Positions 49,291 to 60,357 are shown, counted from the stretch's first letter. The stretch: DNA of 64,000 nt from Cyanoderma ruficeps (GCA_008694505.1 VZDJ01000048.1:372001-436000); one strand, 5' to 3'. The notes: generated by a model from the letters alone, not told the origin. Numbers and translations: made by a program.

Positions 49291-49639
49291 CATAATGTAA
49301 CATAAGTGAACAAATGTTCACTTTGGAGGAACATAAACTTCCTCAAAAGTGAACATTTCAAAAACCAAAAAAACCTCAAATGAGCATTTAAAGTAATGAC
49401 TATAAAGACAAAAATAATTAAACAATTAAAGGCCTTATCTAAATTATCAAAAAAACCATCTGGAATAAAATTTCTAAAAAAAGAAACAATGAATATCAAT
49501 TGCCACTTCAACAGTACACCACTAACAATACAAAACAATTTGAAATGTGATTCCCATCCATAAAATAATCTGTAAACTAAAGAACCGGAAAGTGATCAGC
49601 AAAACCCATTCACTCTTCAATAGCCCCATTTAACCTATA

Positions 49640-49905
49640 TAAAAATCTAAACAAAAAATAGAAACAGTCTGTAAACTATCATATATTAAATAAAATAACC
49701 CCACCATTAAGCACTGCTACAACAAACATATTAAAACTCCAATACAAGCTAAAATCCAAAACAGCCAAATAATATGACACTATTAACATTGCAAATACAT
49801 TTTTCTCCATTCCTTTAATGACAAAATACAAACCTCAAACTACCTTCACATAAAAAAGAATGCAATACACCTAAATCTGACTGCTTTCTTTCTAGAAGGA
49901 AATTA
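49640..49905 (+). pseudogene. Reverse transcriptase N-terminal remnant
   Basis: In one frame (codons in register with 49,800-49,802) the sequence gives YDTINIANTFFSIPL, the recognisable block around the first catalytic aspartate of retroviral RT, here as D-x-I-N with N at the expected aspartate of the second position. In-frame stops at 49,770-49,772, 49,851-49,853 and 49,872-49,874 fall where this family has tryptophan (TGG), as expected for G-to-A changes. Homology ends near 49,905, before the YxDD box, so the rest of pol is missing. Confidence 0.75.
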
Positions 49906-50372
49906 GATTATATGTTGAGATTGGAACCCTCTTTGCCTTGTTATTTGTACCGAGGTATCATTCCCTCAGCCCTAGGAGGCATGTCCTACTGGATTGTTAT
50001 TAGTATGTTTGGGTTGTTTTCATGAGTCACATTTGCTGGACTTTATTTAAAATACATCAGGTTGCTAGTTTGGTAATTTTACAGCAGCCAATTTCTGTTC
50101 TGAGTGAAAAACCCCCCAACCTTAACATTATCCAGCAATTTTATAATCTTGTTACACTGTAATGAGCATTTATGGATACTAGTTTTAATGAACCTTCTCC
50201 CAACCTTGCAATCGCATGCTCTCTTTTCTCCTATTCTGAAGCATCCCATAATGAAGATAGTTGTTATTACTCATTCCAAGCAGCAGTGGGAAATAATCTC
50301 CAAAATACTTGAAACAGTTTAACCATTTGCAGCAGAGGAGAATGAGGGAGGCGGCATTCATACAAGCTGTTT
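49906..50372. other. Unassigned DNA between provirus and LTR
   Basis: Normal base composition; no retroviral or CR1 match that I recognise. It may be flanking unique DNA beyond the truncated provirus. Confidence 0.5.
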
Positions 50373-50377
50373 CAAGG
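50373..50377. repeat. Target-site duplication, left (CAAGG)
   Basis: CAAGG directly precedes the LTR start TGTGCTG and recurs exactly at 51,000-51,004. Confidence 0.8.
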
Positions 50378-50999
50378 TGTGCTGATTTTGGCTGGGGTAG
50401 AGTTAATGTTCTTCACTGTGGGTGGTGTGGGTCTGCGTTTTGGATTTGTGCTGAAACACAGAGCTGATGAGATATATATATATATATATANTTGCTGAGT
50501 AGAACTTGCACAGAGCCAAGGCCTTTTCTGCTTTTCACTGCCACACTGGCAGGGGAGATGGGAGTGCCTAGGAGGTTGGGAGGAAAACACAGCCAGGACA
50601 GATGACCCTACTGAACCAGAGGGATATTCCAGACCATATGAAATCATGGTCACTATATAAAATGATCATTCTCACTATATGAAGTGAGGAGAAAAAAGGA
50701 AGAAGGGGGAACATTTGAAGTGATGGAGTTTGTCTTTCCAAATCACTATTACATGTGATGGGTGCCTGGTGTCCTGGAGATGGCTGCACCTGCCTGCCCA
50801 TGGGAAGCAGTGAATGAATTCCTTGTTTTTCTTGGTTTATGTGTGGGGCTTGCTTTTGCTTTCACTATCAAACTGTGTATATCTCAACCTGTGAGTTTTC
50901 CAGCTTTTACCCTTCTGATTCTCTCCCAGATCCTGCTGGTGGGGCAGTGAGCAAGCAGCTGTGGGGGGACTTGGTGGCTGGCTGAAGTTAAACATTTCA
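50378..50999 (+). mobile_element. Solo LTR, ERVL-type (family copy 3)
   Basis: Same family as 2,293-2,884 and 9,678-10,288. It starts TGTGCTG and ends ATTTCA, with perfect 5-bp duplications CAAGG on both sides, the ERVL length. A TATATAAAA box lies at 50,654-50,662 and its neighbourhood is partly duplicated (CACTATAT recurs about 24 bp on). A TA microsatellite ending in an ambiguous base N sits at 50,471-50,491. It is a solo LTR. The intact duplication suggests it is younger than copy 1. Confidence 0.9.
50471..50491. repeat. TA microsatellite with ambiguous base
   Basis: About ten TA units end in N at 50,491. The other two family copies do not have the run, so it grew after insertion. The N probably marks unresolved repeat length or heterozygosity. 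Confidence 0.85.
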
Positions 51000-51004
51000 C
51001 AAGG
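51000..51004. repeat. Target-site duplication, right (CAAGG)
   Basis: Exact copy of 50,373-50,377, marking the right edge of the LTR. Confidence 0.8.
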
Positions 51005-51837
51005 TCTTAAGGTAACATTTAGAGATATGTATGTACAGTGCAACCACAAATTTTCATAAAAGTGCTCTGAAAGTGGCAGTAATTTGAGCTCTCTTGGATC
51101 TGTGAGAATTCTGCAGCTCAGAACTTGAGATGGTTTCATCAGATTTCAGCAGCTGAAGGGCTTTTACCAGGCTGGTCTCAAATCAGTGGCAAGTGTTTAT
51201 ATCTGTGTTGTAAAGAAGAACTTGCAAGGAACTGAGCCACAATGATGCTCAATATTACTGTTGTTTCTTCTTCCTATTTTAAATAGGACAAACACCACAG
51301 GCAACAGTTATGTGAGCACAGATGCCACCCATCCTATGTTTTAAAAAGCTAAATGGAAGATGATATTGTTAAAGATCCCAGAAGCTGACAGATGGCTGTG
51401 CCCTGGAGAAGGCCTAGTGATAAATTACTCCCTGAATATATCTTGTGCAGTTTCAAAGCGCTTTGGGATCCTTTATGATAAGTGTTATTACATAAGGGTG
51501 AATATACCTCTGAGGTTTATGTCAGAATTCCTGGCAGTGCACCAGGTTACAGTGCTGCTGGCAGGCATCATCTCAGTGCTCTTCTGCTGACAACAGAAAA
51601 ATCCAGCCACTAAAAGCATGTCAGTCTCAAAAAGCTTTTTGCTAATTTATGTTCCTTAGAGTAGCTAGGTAGAGGAGGAAAGTTAATGGCCAAGTCTCTT
51701 CCACATAGATATGATGCCCACAGAGTTGACTTCTTTTTACCTGCCTCAGACAGAGATTCTGAGTCAACTGAGGCAAAGGCCAGAAGACAGTCTGGTTCTC
51801 ACACCATTGAGGGCCTATAGAATAAATAAACATAGTT
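51005..51837. other. Unassigned non-coding DNA
   Basis: No gene or mobile element recognised between the LTR and the CR1 piece. Confidence 0.5.
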
Positions 51838-52250
51838 GATAAGCGGACTAGAGCACTTTCTGTATGAACATAGGCTGACCAAGTTGGGACTATTCAGCCT
51901 AGAGAAGACAAGGTTGTATGGGGATCTCATAGCAATTTTCCAGTATCTGAAAGTGGCCTACAGGGAAGCCAGAGAGGGACTGTTCATCAGGAACTCGAAG
52001 GTACAAATTGGAAAATTTAGATATAGGTATTAGGAAGAAGTTTTTTACTGTGAGAGGGGTGAGATGCTGACATTGGTTACCCAGGAAGGTTGTGGGTGCC
52101 CAAACCCTGGCAGTGCTCAAAGCCAGATTGGACAGAGCTTTGAGCAACCTGATATGGTAGAAGGTGCACCTGCCCATGCCAGGAAGGGGTGGGGATAGAT
52201 GATCTTTAAGGTCCTTTCAAACCCCTTAATATTCTATGATGCTGTGACTC
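51838..52250 (+). mobile_element. CR1 3' fragment
   Basis: It reads through the CR1 ORF2 C-terminus (a phrase like gggactattcagcctagagaag), the 3' UTR (gtattaggaagaag, ggatagatgatctttaaggtcc) and ends with attctatgatgctgtgac, a degraded octamer tail. About 410 bp, plus strand. Confidence 0.9.
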
Positions 52251-52794
52251 TTATTATTCCCTTTGTCTTGTCCATAAGAAAATTGGAACCCGTCCTTGCA
52301 GACCAAGTAACACATCCCATGTTTTATACTTGGTATAGAAGTAACTGCAACATCTTTTAGCTGGGAAAACTAAGAAAGCACTCATGGCTTGCTGTTAAAA
52401 CTGGAGATAATATGCTCCTGGGGATTTGCTTCCTAGGAAACCTGACTAGAATTTTTTGGCCTTTGTCACAGAAACTGGCAGCAAGAGCCTTGGTGTTTTC
52501 AAGGGCTCTGAAAGCAGTGTAATCAATTGATTTGCATTGAAAAACCATATAGATTGAAGAGGATTTATCTGAAAAACCTGTGTAATTATGTTGTGCTTCG
52601 GGCATCAAATTGAACATAGTAAAATCCGGGACTGTAAAAGAAATGAATGCTCTGTCAGTTTTGTAAGTTTTGTTCTAATGTTACTGAACTATAATTATTA
52701 AAAATTCTAAAATTCTTTTTAAGTACACTGTACACCCATTTCTTAAAAAACAAAAAAATTTTTGAAAAAAAAAGTGCTAGAAGTAGTTGTTATG
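52251..52794. other. Unassigned AT-rich DNA
   Basis: No gene or repeat recognised, apart from A-rich runs near 52,745-52,775. Confidence 0.5.
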
Positions 52795-53852
52795 TTGGGA
52801 TGTCAGGGTAGCTGCTGCTGTTCTGGGGTTAAACTTCTAAACTAGTTTTCTTTTAAAATTAATTGCATAAATTTAAAGTCCAATTAGCTAATCTGTAAGA
52901 GAGCCACCAACTGCTTTCCTTAACCCCAACACACTTGAGGACCACCTCACGCAGAACAGGAAACAGAAGACTTACTACAGCCAAAAGCAGGAATGAAAGT
53001 GCTCACCTCCAATGGCACTGAAAAAGATGTGCTCTCAGTATCTTGGAGTGATTTACAATGATAGCCTATTCCCTGATCCTGTGCTCTGTACCCCAAAATG
53101 GTATTCCATCTTTAAGGTATGTCGCCAGGGAAGCTTTGGACTCTGTGGCAGGCTTTTCTCAAAGCTGCACTCCCCAGGTGTCCAGTTTGGTTTTATTGGG
53201 TTAGCTTGGAACAATTGACCAAGGCAAAAGGTTTTTCCCTTCCTTGGTCTGGGAGAAGTTGAAGCAGCAATCCTTCAGCAGCTTTTTGAGGTGAACTGGG
53301 CAGCTCGTTAGTCTGAGACCAGAGAAATGGGACTTGCGGGAGAGGGATCACTCTGTTCCGGCCCCACACCTTGGGAAGCTGAGCTGGGGAGACGAAGCAC
53401 ACCCAGAGGCTCCAGAGCAGTCACTTCGTCTGCCCTGAAGAGGATGTTGACTCCAGAGAGTCACCAGATTTTCATCTGCTGTCTGAACTGCTGCGTGAAG
53501 CCCCTGTTTGTTTGGTTTTTTGCCTGAGAGAGGTGCTGGTGCCATCTTGAACCACGTGTTGGTCATGAGCAGGCATTTTCCCTGGAATTTTGGGGTTTTG
53601 TTCTGGTGGGGGGTGGAGGTGGACAGAGGGAAGGAGGTAAGGTCTGACAGTTTCATATCTACCAATTATTTACTTTCCTTTTTCCTCTTGCCTTGTGGAC
53701 ATTCTGTTGGTTAATAATGTGTTGGGATTTTTTTCTCACTTTCATCCATAAGTATTCATTTCCTATGGGTGGAAAGGCATTATTGGGACCCTTTTAGAGG
53801 AGACAACTCATTACAGAGTGTCTTCTCCTAAACTTGTCTCAAAATTGAGACA
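52795..53852 (+). mobile_element. Probable long LTR, left edge uncertain
   Basis: A GC-richer block with clear LTR style at its right end: TGTGTTGGGATTTTTTTCTC near 53,719, then a U5-like tail ending TGTCTCAAAATTGAGACA at 53,852. That tail is the same design as the ending of the 33,865-34,556 LTR. The left edge is placed at TGTTGGGATG by guess. Length would be about 1.06 kb. No clean target duplication is seen. ORFs of up to 105 codons inside are not genes. Confidence 0.6.
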
Positions 53853-56120
53853 CTTAGGTATTCCCTATTGTAAATATGAGATTCAAAGCAGCTACAATGA
53901 GAATGAAGACAGGTTGGCATTTGCTAGGTTACTTTGCGTAATATTCTGACTGGTATTTAGAATGGAAGAACCAGCTAGAACATTCTGTGAAGGGAGAATG
54001 TGGAGGAAACATTGTGCCTGAGTCACTTATTAAATGTGAAAGAGGCAGAAATTAGGAAAAATTCTCCCATTTAGCTGATGGTGTAATTGATGGACCATCC
54101 TTCCTGTCTCAATATGTGTGCATCTTTGTTCTCCTTTCAAGGAAACCGATTTTGTCAAAATGTATGCAGTTATGTTTATAGTTTGCTAAAAAATAAATCC
54201 TCATCTATTATTTTAAAATAATAATAGTAAACATTTAGATATTATTGTTATAGTAAAATGCCTATCTCAGAACTGGAATTATTAATAGAAAAATCACTGG
54301 CCTGGGTGTTGCACCTTCAGTCCTGTCAGTCACAAACTGGTTTTGGTTTCTTTCCTTAACTCCTGTAGTGGTCTAATAGGGGGCTTTGACTCTGTATTAA
54401 TGTGTTGGAAGCAACTCAAAAATCAGTCATGAGATACCTCAGCCATCAATCACTAGAGTCTTCAGATGTGTGCTACACAGATGCTATATAAAAAAGATAA
54501 AATTCTTTGATAACATTATGGAATTATGTTATGAATATATTAGCTATATACTTAGGGAATTAATGCTAGTGATACATAATAAGTATAGCTTTTAACCAAT
54601 TTGAGCTGTTCTACAGCCACAAGCAGTATGGGAGTTTTCTACCAGGGTTCAGGTTCCCTCTCTGTGAAAATTTTGAAGCACGTCTGCACTAACCTCTGCC
54701 ATACACTCCCATCAGTGAAGTAAAACCAGCTCTCCCCTCCTGCAAAAGTCTGGGCTTTTAATATCCCCAAGGCCAGGGAGGACTGAGCTTCAGCCAGTGC
54801 TTGTGGAGACCTTAGAACCTGAGAAGTCTTCACATCCTGAGTCTCTTCCTCAGCTTTCCCCTCCAATGACAGTGATGGGAGCTCAGAGGGAGCCCTACCA
54901 GAGGAACCCCACATCATTCATGCCTCCTTGCATTAAGCTGGACTTCCCACAGCCATGCTAAGGGAAGCTGACATGCTTCCCACAACATGTCAGTGTCCCG
55001 TCCACCAAGAGTGAAATCTACACGGGCAGAATGAGCAGAATCAGTTGCATTAGTCAAAGACCAGACACTGAAATGATTACGTAAATTAATAATAAGGGAG
55101 CACTGAATTTACAGAAGCCCTTTATAACTCAGAACAAAATATTTTCTCCGGTATTTATTATCTCTCTGCATTTATTAAAGAAAAAGAGATCTATCTAATG
55201 ACTGTTCGCAAATCTAGTTCCTGTGCGTTAAAAAGGGTCATCCATAAGGCAGTGCAGCTGATGTTGTTGTACACTACAAAGACACAGTCTCTGACTTCAG
55301 AAGGCTGAAAATGACTTTTCTATTTTTGGGAAGTGTTTTTTTTAATACTATTCTACACAGACCAATTTGATTGGTGCAACAAAGACAAACTTCTTCAATC
55401 ACATTGGTCAGACCAGAGGGACCTCAAGAAGTCCCTCCTAGGGAAAAGAACGTAAACAAAGTTACAGTTACAAAAATATGTCTCTTGTTTACTGAAAATT
55501 CTCAGGGAAAAGAATTTCAGAAAACCAAAACATCTCAGGCACGAAACCAGACCTACATGCCGCAGCAGTGCATTCATCTTCACAGATAAAAATGAAACTG
55601 CTGAAATTGCTGAATAAACTAATATCATAACCTCTCACAATATTGGGTAGATGTCTGCATTCAGTGGTCAGGCAAGGCAGATCAGTCCTTCATACTTAAA
55701 AAAACTTCCCGTTCAAGTTAATTGAAATATGAAGTCTATATTAACCACTGAATTATCTATGGTAGCTAATGCAAGAAGTTACATTGCCTCCAGTTAATTG
55801 AGAGAAACAAGATGTTTCTGCAATCTCATTCAGAATCTTTTATACGTGTCAAACACTGCGTTATTGCTAGGGATAATTCCTTGTTTATCCACAAGTATAA
55901 TATGTGGATATCCTACAACAGACTTTTAAATTGTTCTTTAAATTGCCTTGTCTCTCTTCAACTCATTCTTCAGTATTCAATTACTAGTTCAAACATCATA
56001 AATGCTTTTGCTAACTAACTGTTTAAAGGTTCCTGATTGCATTAACCAAAAATTGAGTGCCATAAAAATCTTAGATGAGTATCAGGAAGATTAAAACCCT
56101 GTCTCATTTGCCAATCACAA

Positions 56121-56136
56121 TTAATAGATCTATTAA
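56121..56136. repeat. 16-bp perfect palindrome
   Basis: TTAATAGATCTATTAA reads the same on both strands. It lies five bases upstream of a perfect GC-rich hairpin (56,142-56,164). Confidence 0.85.
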
Positions 56137-56141
56137 GCATG

Positions 56142-56164
56142 AACTGCGCCTTTCGGGCGCAGTT
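56142..56164. repeat. Perfect CpG-bearing hairpin
   Basis: AACTGCGCC, loop TTTCG, then GGCGCAGTT: nine uninterrupted base pairs with three CpGs in otherwise AT-rich DNA. No poly(T) tract follows immediately. It could be a structured RNA segment or a protein site; function unknown. Confidence 0.85.
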
Positions 56165-57484
56165 GATTTCTCAGACAATGAAAATCCTATTTAAAGTATT
56201 TCATCAAATGGAAAGAGGAACATCTATACTGATGTTTATTCTGAATAACTGGAAATACTGAAAATTAAGCACAAGGAGAAATTGTTGGACTAAAAACCTT
56301 TTCTGTGACATTATTGGGTTTATGTCAGAAAGAACTCAGATTTGAGACTCTTTTGTTGCCTAATACCTTAAAGCAGTTTATACCATGTTTAGGCACAGCT
56401 ACCTGCTGTTTCAGGGAACAAGTGAATCACAGAAAGTGATGGATGTCCTAGCTCCAGTCCTCTGAAAATGCCCCCTTACCTGGTAGTTCTAATTTAGCGG
56501 TGAGTCACCACTAGTTCTGGATTTCCCTTCTCCAGAGACATTATTGAGTAAGGAGGAGCTGCTGTGGTCTGTATGTGTATACATTACAGAACAAAAAAAG
56601 AGTTTAGAAAGGAGGAGCTACATCACTAAAAGAAATGTGCACTCTCAAAAAATTATTTTCTCTCTGAAAATGTCACCTTCTCACTTTTTAGCCCCCAGTG
56701 GATCCATTTATTACATTCCAATCCAGTTCATTAGAGTTGATACAAAAGGCAGAAGAGTTTGAAAAGCATGAATGACATTAGTACCAAGAAGGATGGTAAG
56801 GTGATTTGATCATTGGCATCTAGGACTGTCAGCAAAAGGAGAAAATAATTTCTGAATGCTTCGCACATTAAAACTGACACCTGATCTTAAAATTTAAACT
56901 AGACCCCTACAAGATTGTTCAGAGAAAATATATTTTCATGTCAGAACCACATTCCTCATTTTCCCCCTGTTATTAAATGACTAACAATAAAACCTTTAAC
57001 TGCAACGCCTCCTGCAATTATGTCCATGGGACCTATTCCCCATTTCTTCAAGCTGTGTTAAACAGAGGTAGGCACATTTCTGGAAATATACTGAAAAGAA
57101 AAGAATAAAGAAGAAAGCAAGCAAGAAAACAAGCAAAAAGCAAGCAAGCAAGCAATTGTTTCTGTTGTGTTCTTTCTGAAATCATGAAAAAAGGTATAGG
57201 AGATCTTTGAAGAGAAGAATATTTTAAAGGAGCAGGAAACAATTTCATACAATGCAAATAACCCCATTTCATTTGCCTAGCCCTGCTACAGTTCTGTTCA
57301 CAGCAGGTCTCTTTACACTGAGTTAGGGCAGCCTGAAGGTAGATAAAATCCTCAAGTGGCTGACCATGTGTATTTTATAGGGAACTGGGACAGACACATT
57401 CTCTCTTATTTTGGCAATCCCTTTTGCCTGCTGTGCTCCCATGGGAGATTGCATGTCTGGCATCCTGCCACTGAGATCCCTTTT

Positions 57485-57529
57485 TCTTGGCATGAGATTG
57501 TTAGGGCTATCTCTTGGCATGAGATTGTT
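57485..57529. repeat. 18-bp direct repeat, 27-bp period
   Basis: TCTTGGCATGAGATTGTT appears twice without change, separated by nine bases. It is a local duplication. Confidence 0.85.
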
Positions 57530-58056
57530 TGGGGAAGAATGGCCATGTATTCACAACAGTTATACTGTGCTGGAAAATTCATACCATAAATTAATTTTGC
57601 ACCCCTGCTCTCTTAGTATAGCCATCTCATCTACAGACCATGTTCAATTTGCTTTATATAAGTCCTGCTTCTTTTACTATAGATTTTGTCATGTTGGAAA
57701 ACCTGTGAACAATTTCTTTGTGCAGCAACAATTTTATTTTAATTAAGTAGGTGTCGTTCTAAAACAATACCACTGTAACAATGATAACAATTTGGTTCAT
57801 AGTTAAAAAAATCTATGCAAAACTTTAGCCCATTTGGTAATTGATTTGCATGGTAGATGAAGGGTGAACGATACTTGGTAATGGCATATCATGTAATTCA
57901 AAATTACCATAAAATACAAAACATTTAACCTGGCATTATTCATCTGTGAAATTAAATCACTGTCCCCCATCTTCATTCTTTGAAATCATATTCATAAACA
58001 ACATAGAGAATACAGGGGAATGAGTCAAGGTTGTTCCTTTTGTTTTAGACAATAAA

Positions 58057-58082
58057 TATTCATATGTAATTACATATGAATA
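58057..58082. repeat. 26-bp perfect palindrome with TAATTA core
   Basis: The arm TATTCATATGTAA is followed directly by its exact reverse complement. The core TAATTA is a dimeric homeodomain-type site and the arms carry CATATG E-boxes. Surrounding DNA also has SOX-like and TAAT motifs. It could be a regulatory element; no mobile-element context is seen. Confidence 0.85.
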
Positions 58083-58349
58083 AGCTGAAATGCCTTAATG
58101 GCTTTAAACCTATGGAAATAGGGTGATATAATCTTAAGAGTAATTTTTCTAGAGTTTTTATATTTTTACTATTGAAACCAGAATTTTAATTGCTCTTGTC
58201 ATTCTCATATTTCTCATTAGGAAGGCTTATTGGTCATCTCGGGACCATCCAAGATATGTTAATCATGTTGCACATGAGGGTGAATGTAATTAGACACTGT
58301 CAGTCACATGCTCTGTCACCTCTGCTATGACATTTATCCACACAGGTGG

Positions 58350-59335
58350 ATAGAATCATAGAATCAGAACTGTAGAATCATAGAATGGTGTTGAGTAGGA
58401 AGGAACCTAGACCATCTAGCTCAACCCTCCTGACATGTACAGGGACATCTTCAGGTTTCTCAGTCCTGTCCTTCCTTTGAGTGTTTTCAGGGATGGACAT
58501 TTATCACCTTTCTGGGCAATCTGTTCCAGTGCTTCATCACACTCATGATAAAAACTCTCTTCCTTATACCCAATTTTCAGTCAGTCTTCCTTTGCCCACC
58601 CATGGAGTTGCTGGAGTGCACCAACCCACTAGACTGGTCAGGCAGGACTTGCCCTTGGTGAATCAAACCACATCCCTGTTCTCCATGTGCCTTAGCACAG
58701 CTTCTGGGAAGATCTCTTCCATCATCTTCCCAGGCACAGAGCTGAAGCTGATGGGTTGGTAGTTTCCAAGGTCATCTTTTCATCCTTTTAAAAAACAGTA
58801 GTATGTTTCTGCTTTTCTAGACATCAGGGACTTCTGACTGTCCCATATTTTCAAATATCATGGAGAGTGGCTTGGCAACTACATCAGCCAAGTCCCTCAG
58901 GACTGTGGGATGAATCTTGTCAGTTTCCATAGACTTTCCTCAGGAGATCTCAAACCTAAGCATTTCTTAGAGTGGGAGGTACTTTGCTCCTTCATTCTTT
59001 CTCTTGTGGTCTATCTAGTTGAGAGGTGTGGAAAGCAGCTGCCAGAGAAGATTGAGGCAAAAGGTTGTTAAATACCTCAATCTTCTCCTCCACTCTTACG
59101 TGTTTTCCAGTTATGCTCATGAGGGGGAATGCATTCTTTTTAACCTTCCTTTTCTGGATGACACACCTGTAGAAGCCCCTCTCATTCTTTCTGTCCTTTG
59201 CCAGCTTCATCTGCAGCCACACATTGGACTTTCTGACCCCATCCCTACAGAGCTAGGTAGCATCTATATACTCTTCCCAGGATATATGCTTCCTCTGCCT
59301 GTGTGGTTGCTTCTTGCTCTTAAGTGTTACTTAAA
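58350..59335 (-). mobile_element. CR1 fragment with internal deletion
   Basis: It starts on the plus strand with tagaatca octamers (reverse tail) and the 3' UTR. At about 58,610 it jumps to ORF2 palm sequence (the region coding NYRPIS-like residues near 58,770), so part of ORF2 is missing. It ends in the upstream ORF2 region near 59,335. About 1 kb; broken. Confidence 0.87.
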
Positions 59336-59841
59336 ACAGATAATAGAAACACTAGTTATGTCTCCTGAGGGGAAGACAGTAAAGTCCTTGACAATTCCCT
59401 TGGCATTCATTGATTTATAAATGCTGCACAGTGCACTACTCTATGCAAAAATATTGCTGATAGGGCCCTTTTAAAAAAGGTTTTATGTTGATCATTCTTA
59501 AATCTACTGTTTCTTAAGCTGAATTTATAAATGAATGCAAATCTTTTTTTCTTTCTGTGATTCAGTGGGATGAAAATATACCTGAAAATGCTAAGATGTG
59601 TTAAAGGTAAGTATCCTGCAATGCTTTCCAGTTAAGAGTCATCTTGAAATTTTTTAAGAATCATTTATGAACATGCTTTAGGAGCCATACAGCAATATAT
59701 ACACTAAATAAATGGGATTTCACAACAAATGTATACAAGAATAAATAGAATGAAAAAGCACGGAATGCTTTCCAAGTCTCATGGGTGAAATGTGCAGCCT
59801 TTAACTGCATGAGAGAAAAAATTTAGAAGTTAAAAAGAACT
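59336..59841. other. Spacer with candidate exon
   Basis: Unique AT-rich DNA between two CR1 copies. It holds the exon-like segment at 59,566-59,606. Confidence 0.5.
59566..59606 (+). other. Candidate 41-bp exon
   Basis: An acceptor with a good pyrimidine tract (tctttttttctttctgtgattcag) and a consensus donor (AAAG|GTAAGT) bracket 41 bp. One frame is open, giving MKIYLKMLRCVK after a glycine. It could be a UTR, lncRNA or micro-exon. There is no protein match that I know. Confidence 0.3.
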
Positions 59842-60357
59842 GAATCATAGAATTGTTTAGGTTGGAAAAACCCTTAAGATCAATGAGTAACACTCTAAAC
59901 CTTGTACTGCCTGTTTCACTGCTAAACCATGTCCCTGGCTGCCATATCAACATATCTTTTAAATAACTCCAGGTATGTTGACTCCCTGGGCAGCCTGTTA
60001 CAATGCATGACAACCCTTCCACTGAAGAAATTTTTCCTAATATTTAATCTAAGCCTCCCCCTGGCACAACAGCGGGTTGTCTCCTCTTGTCCTATTACTT
60101 GTTACCTGGGAGAAGAAACCACCCTCACCTGAATTCTGCAGCCTTCTTTCAGTAGTTGTAAAGAATGATAAAGTCTTCCCTGTCTCCAGTCTAGGCAATT
60201 CCAGCTCTCTCATCTGCACCCCTTGACTCACTCTCTAGACCCTTCACCACCTTCTTTGCTCTTTTCTGGATGCTCTCCAGCACCCCAATGTCTTGCACCA
60301 TCAAAGATTCAGTGCCATCATCCAGCACTCCAGTGTCTTGTACCATCAAAGATTCAG
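59842..60357 (-). mobile_element. CR1 3' fragment with internal tandem duplication
   Basis: The plus strand begins with a gaatcatagaatt tail and continues through the 3' UTR (aatttttcctaatatttaatc) to the ORF2 C-terminus. Its far end carries a 45-bp-period duplication: 60,277-60,312 repeats at 60,322-60,357 with three mismatches. Confidence 0.87.

Larger units (their letters stand above)
46769..49905 (+). mobile_element. ERVL-type provirus interior, 3'-truncated, G-depleted
   Basis: Order: AT-rich leader (46,769-47,420), gag-like region (to about 49,030), protease-like segment (about 49,080-49,290), and the beginning of reverse transcriptase (about 49,640-49,905), where homology stops in mid-domain. 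No 3' LTR follows. The sense strand is A-rich and poor in G: over 49,081-49,860 I count about 63 G and 152 C. Some patches, notably 47,690-47,765 and 48,480-48,660, have normal G content, so the depletion is uneven. Every frame is broken. The pattern fits APOBEC-type G-to-A editing; ordinary decay alone would not favour one strand. Confidence 0.75.
53853..58349. other. Unique AT-rich DNA, possible regulatory elements
   Basis: No gene or mobile element recognised. It contains an AAGC-rich microsatellite near 57,110-57,150 and an 18-bp direct repeat (57,485-57,502 and 57,512-57,529). Two strongly symmetrical sequences are listed separately and make 56.1 kb and 58.0-58.1 kb candidates for conserved regulatory elements. 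Confidence 0.5.
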
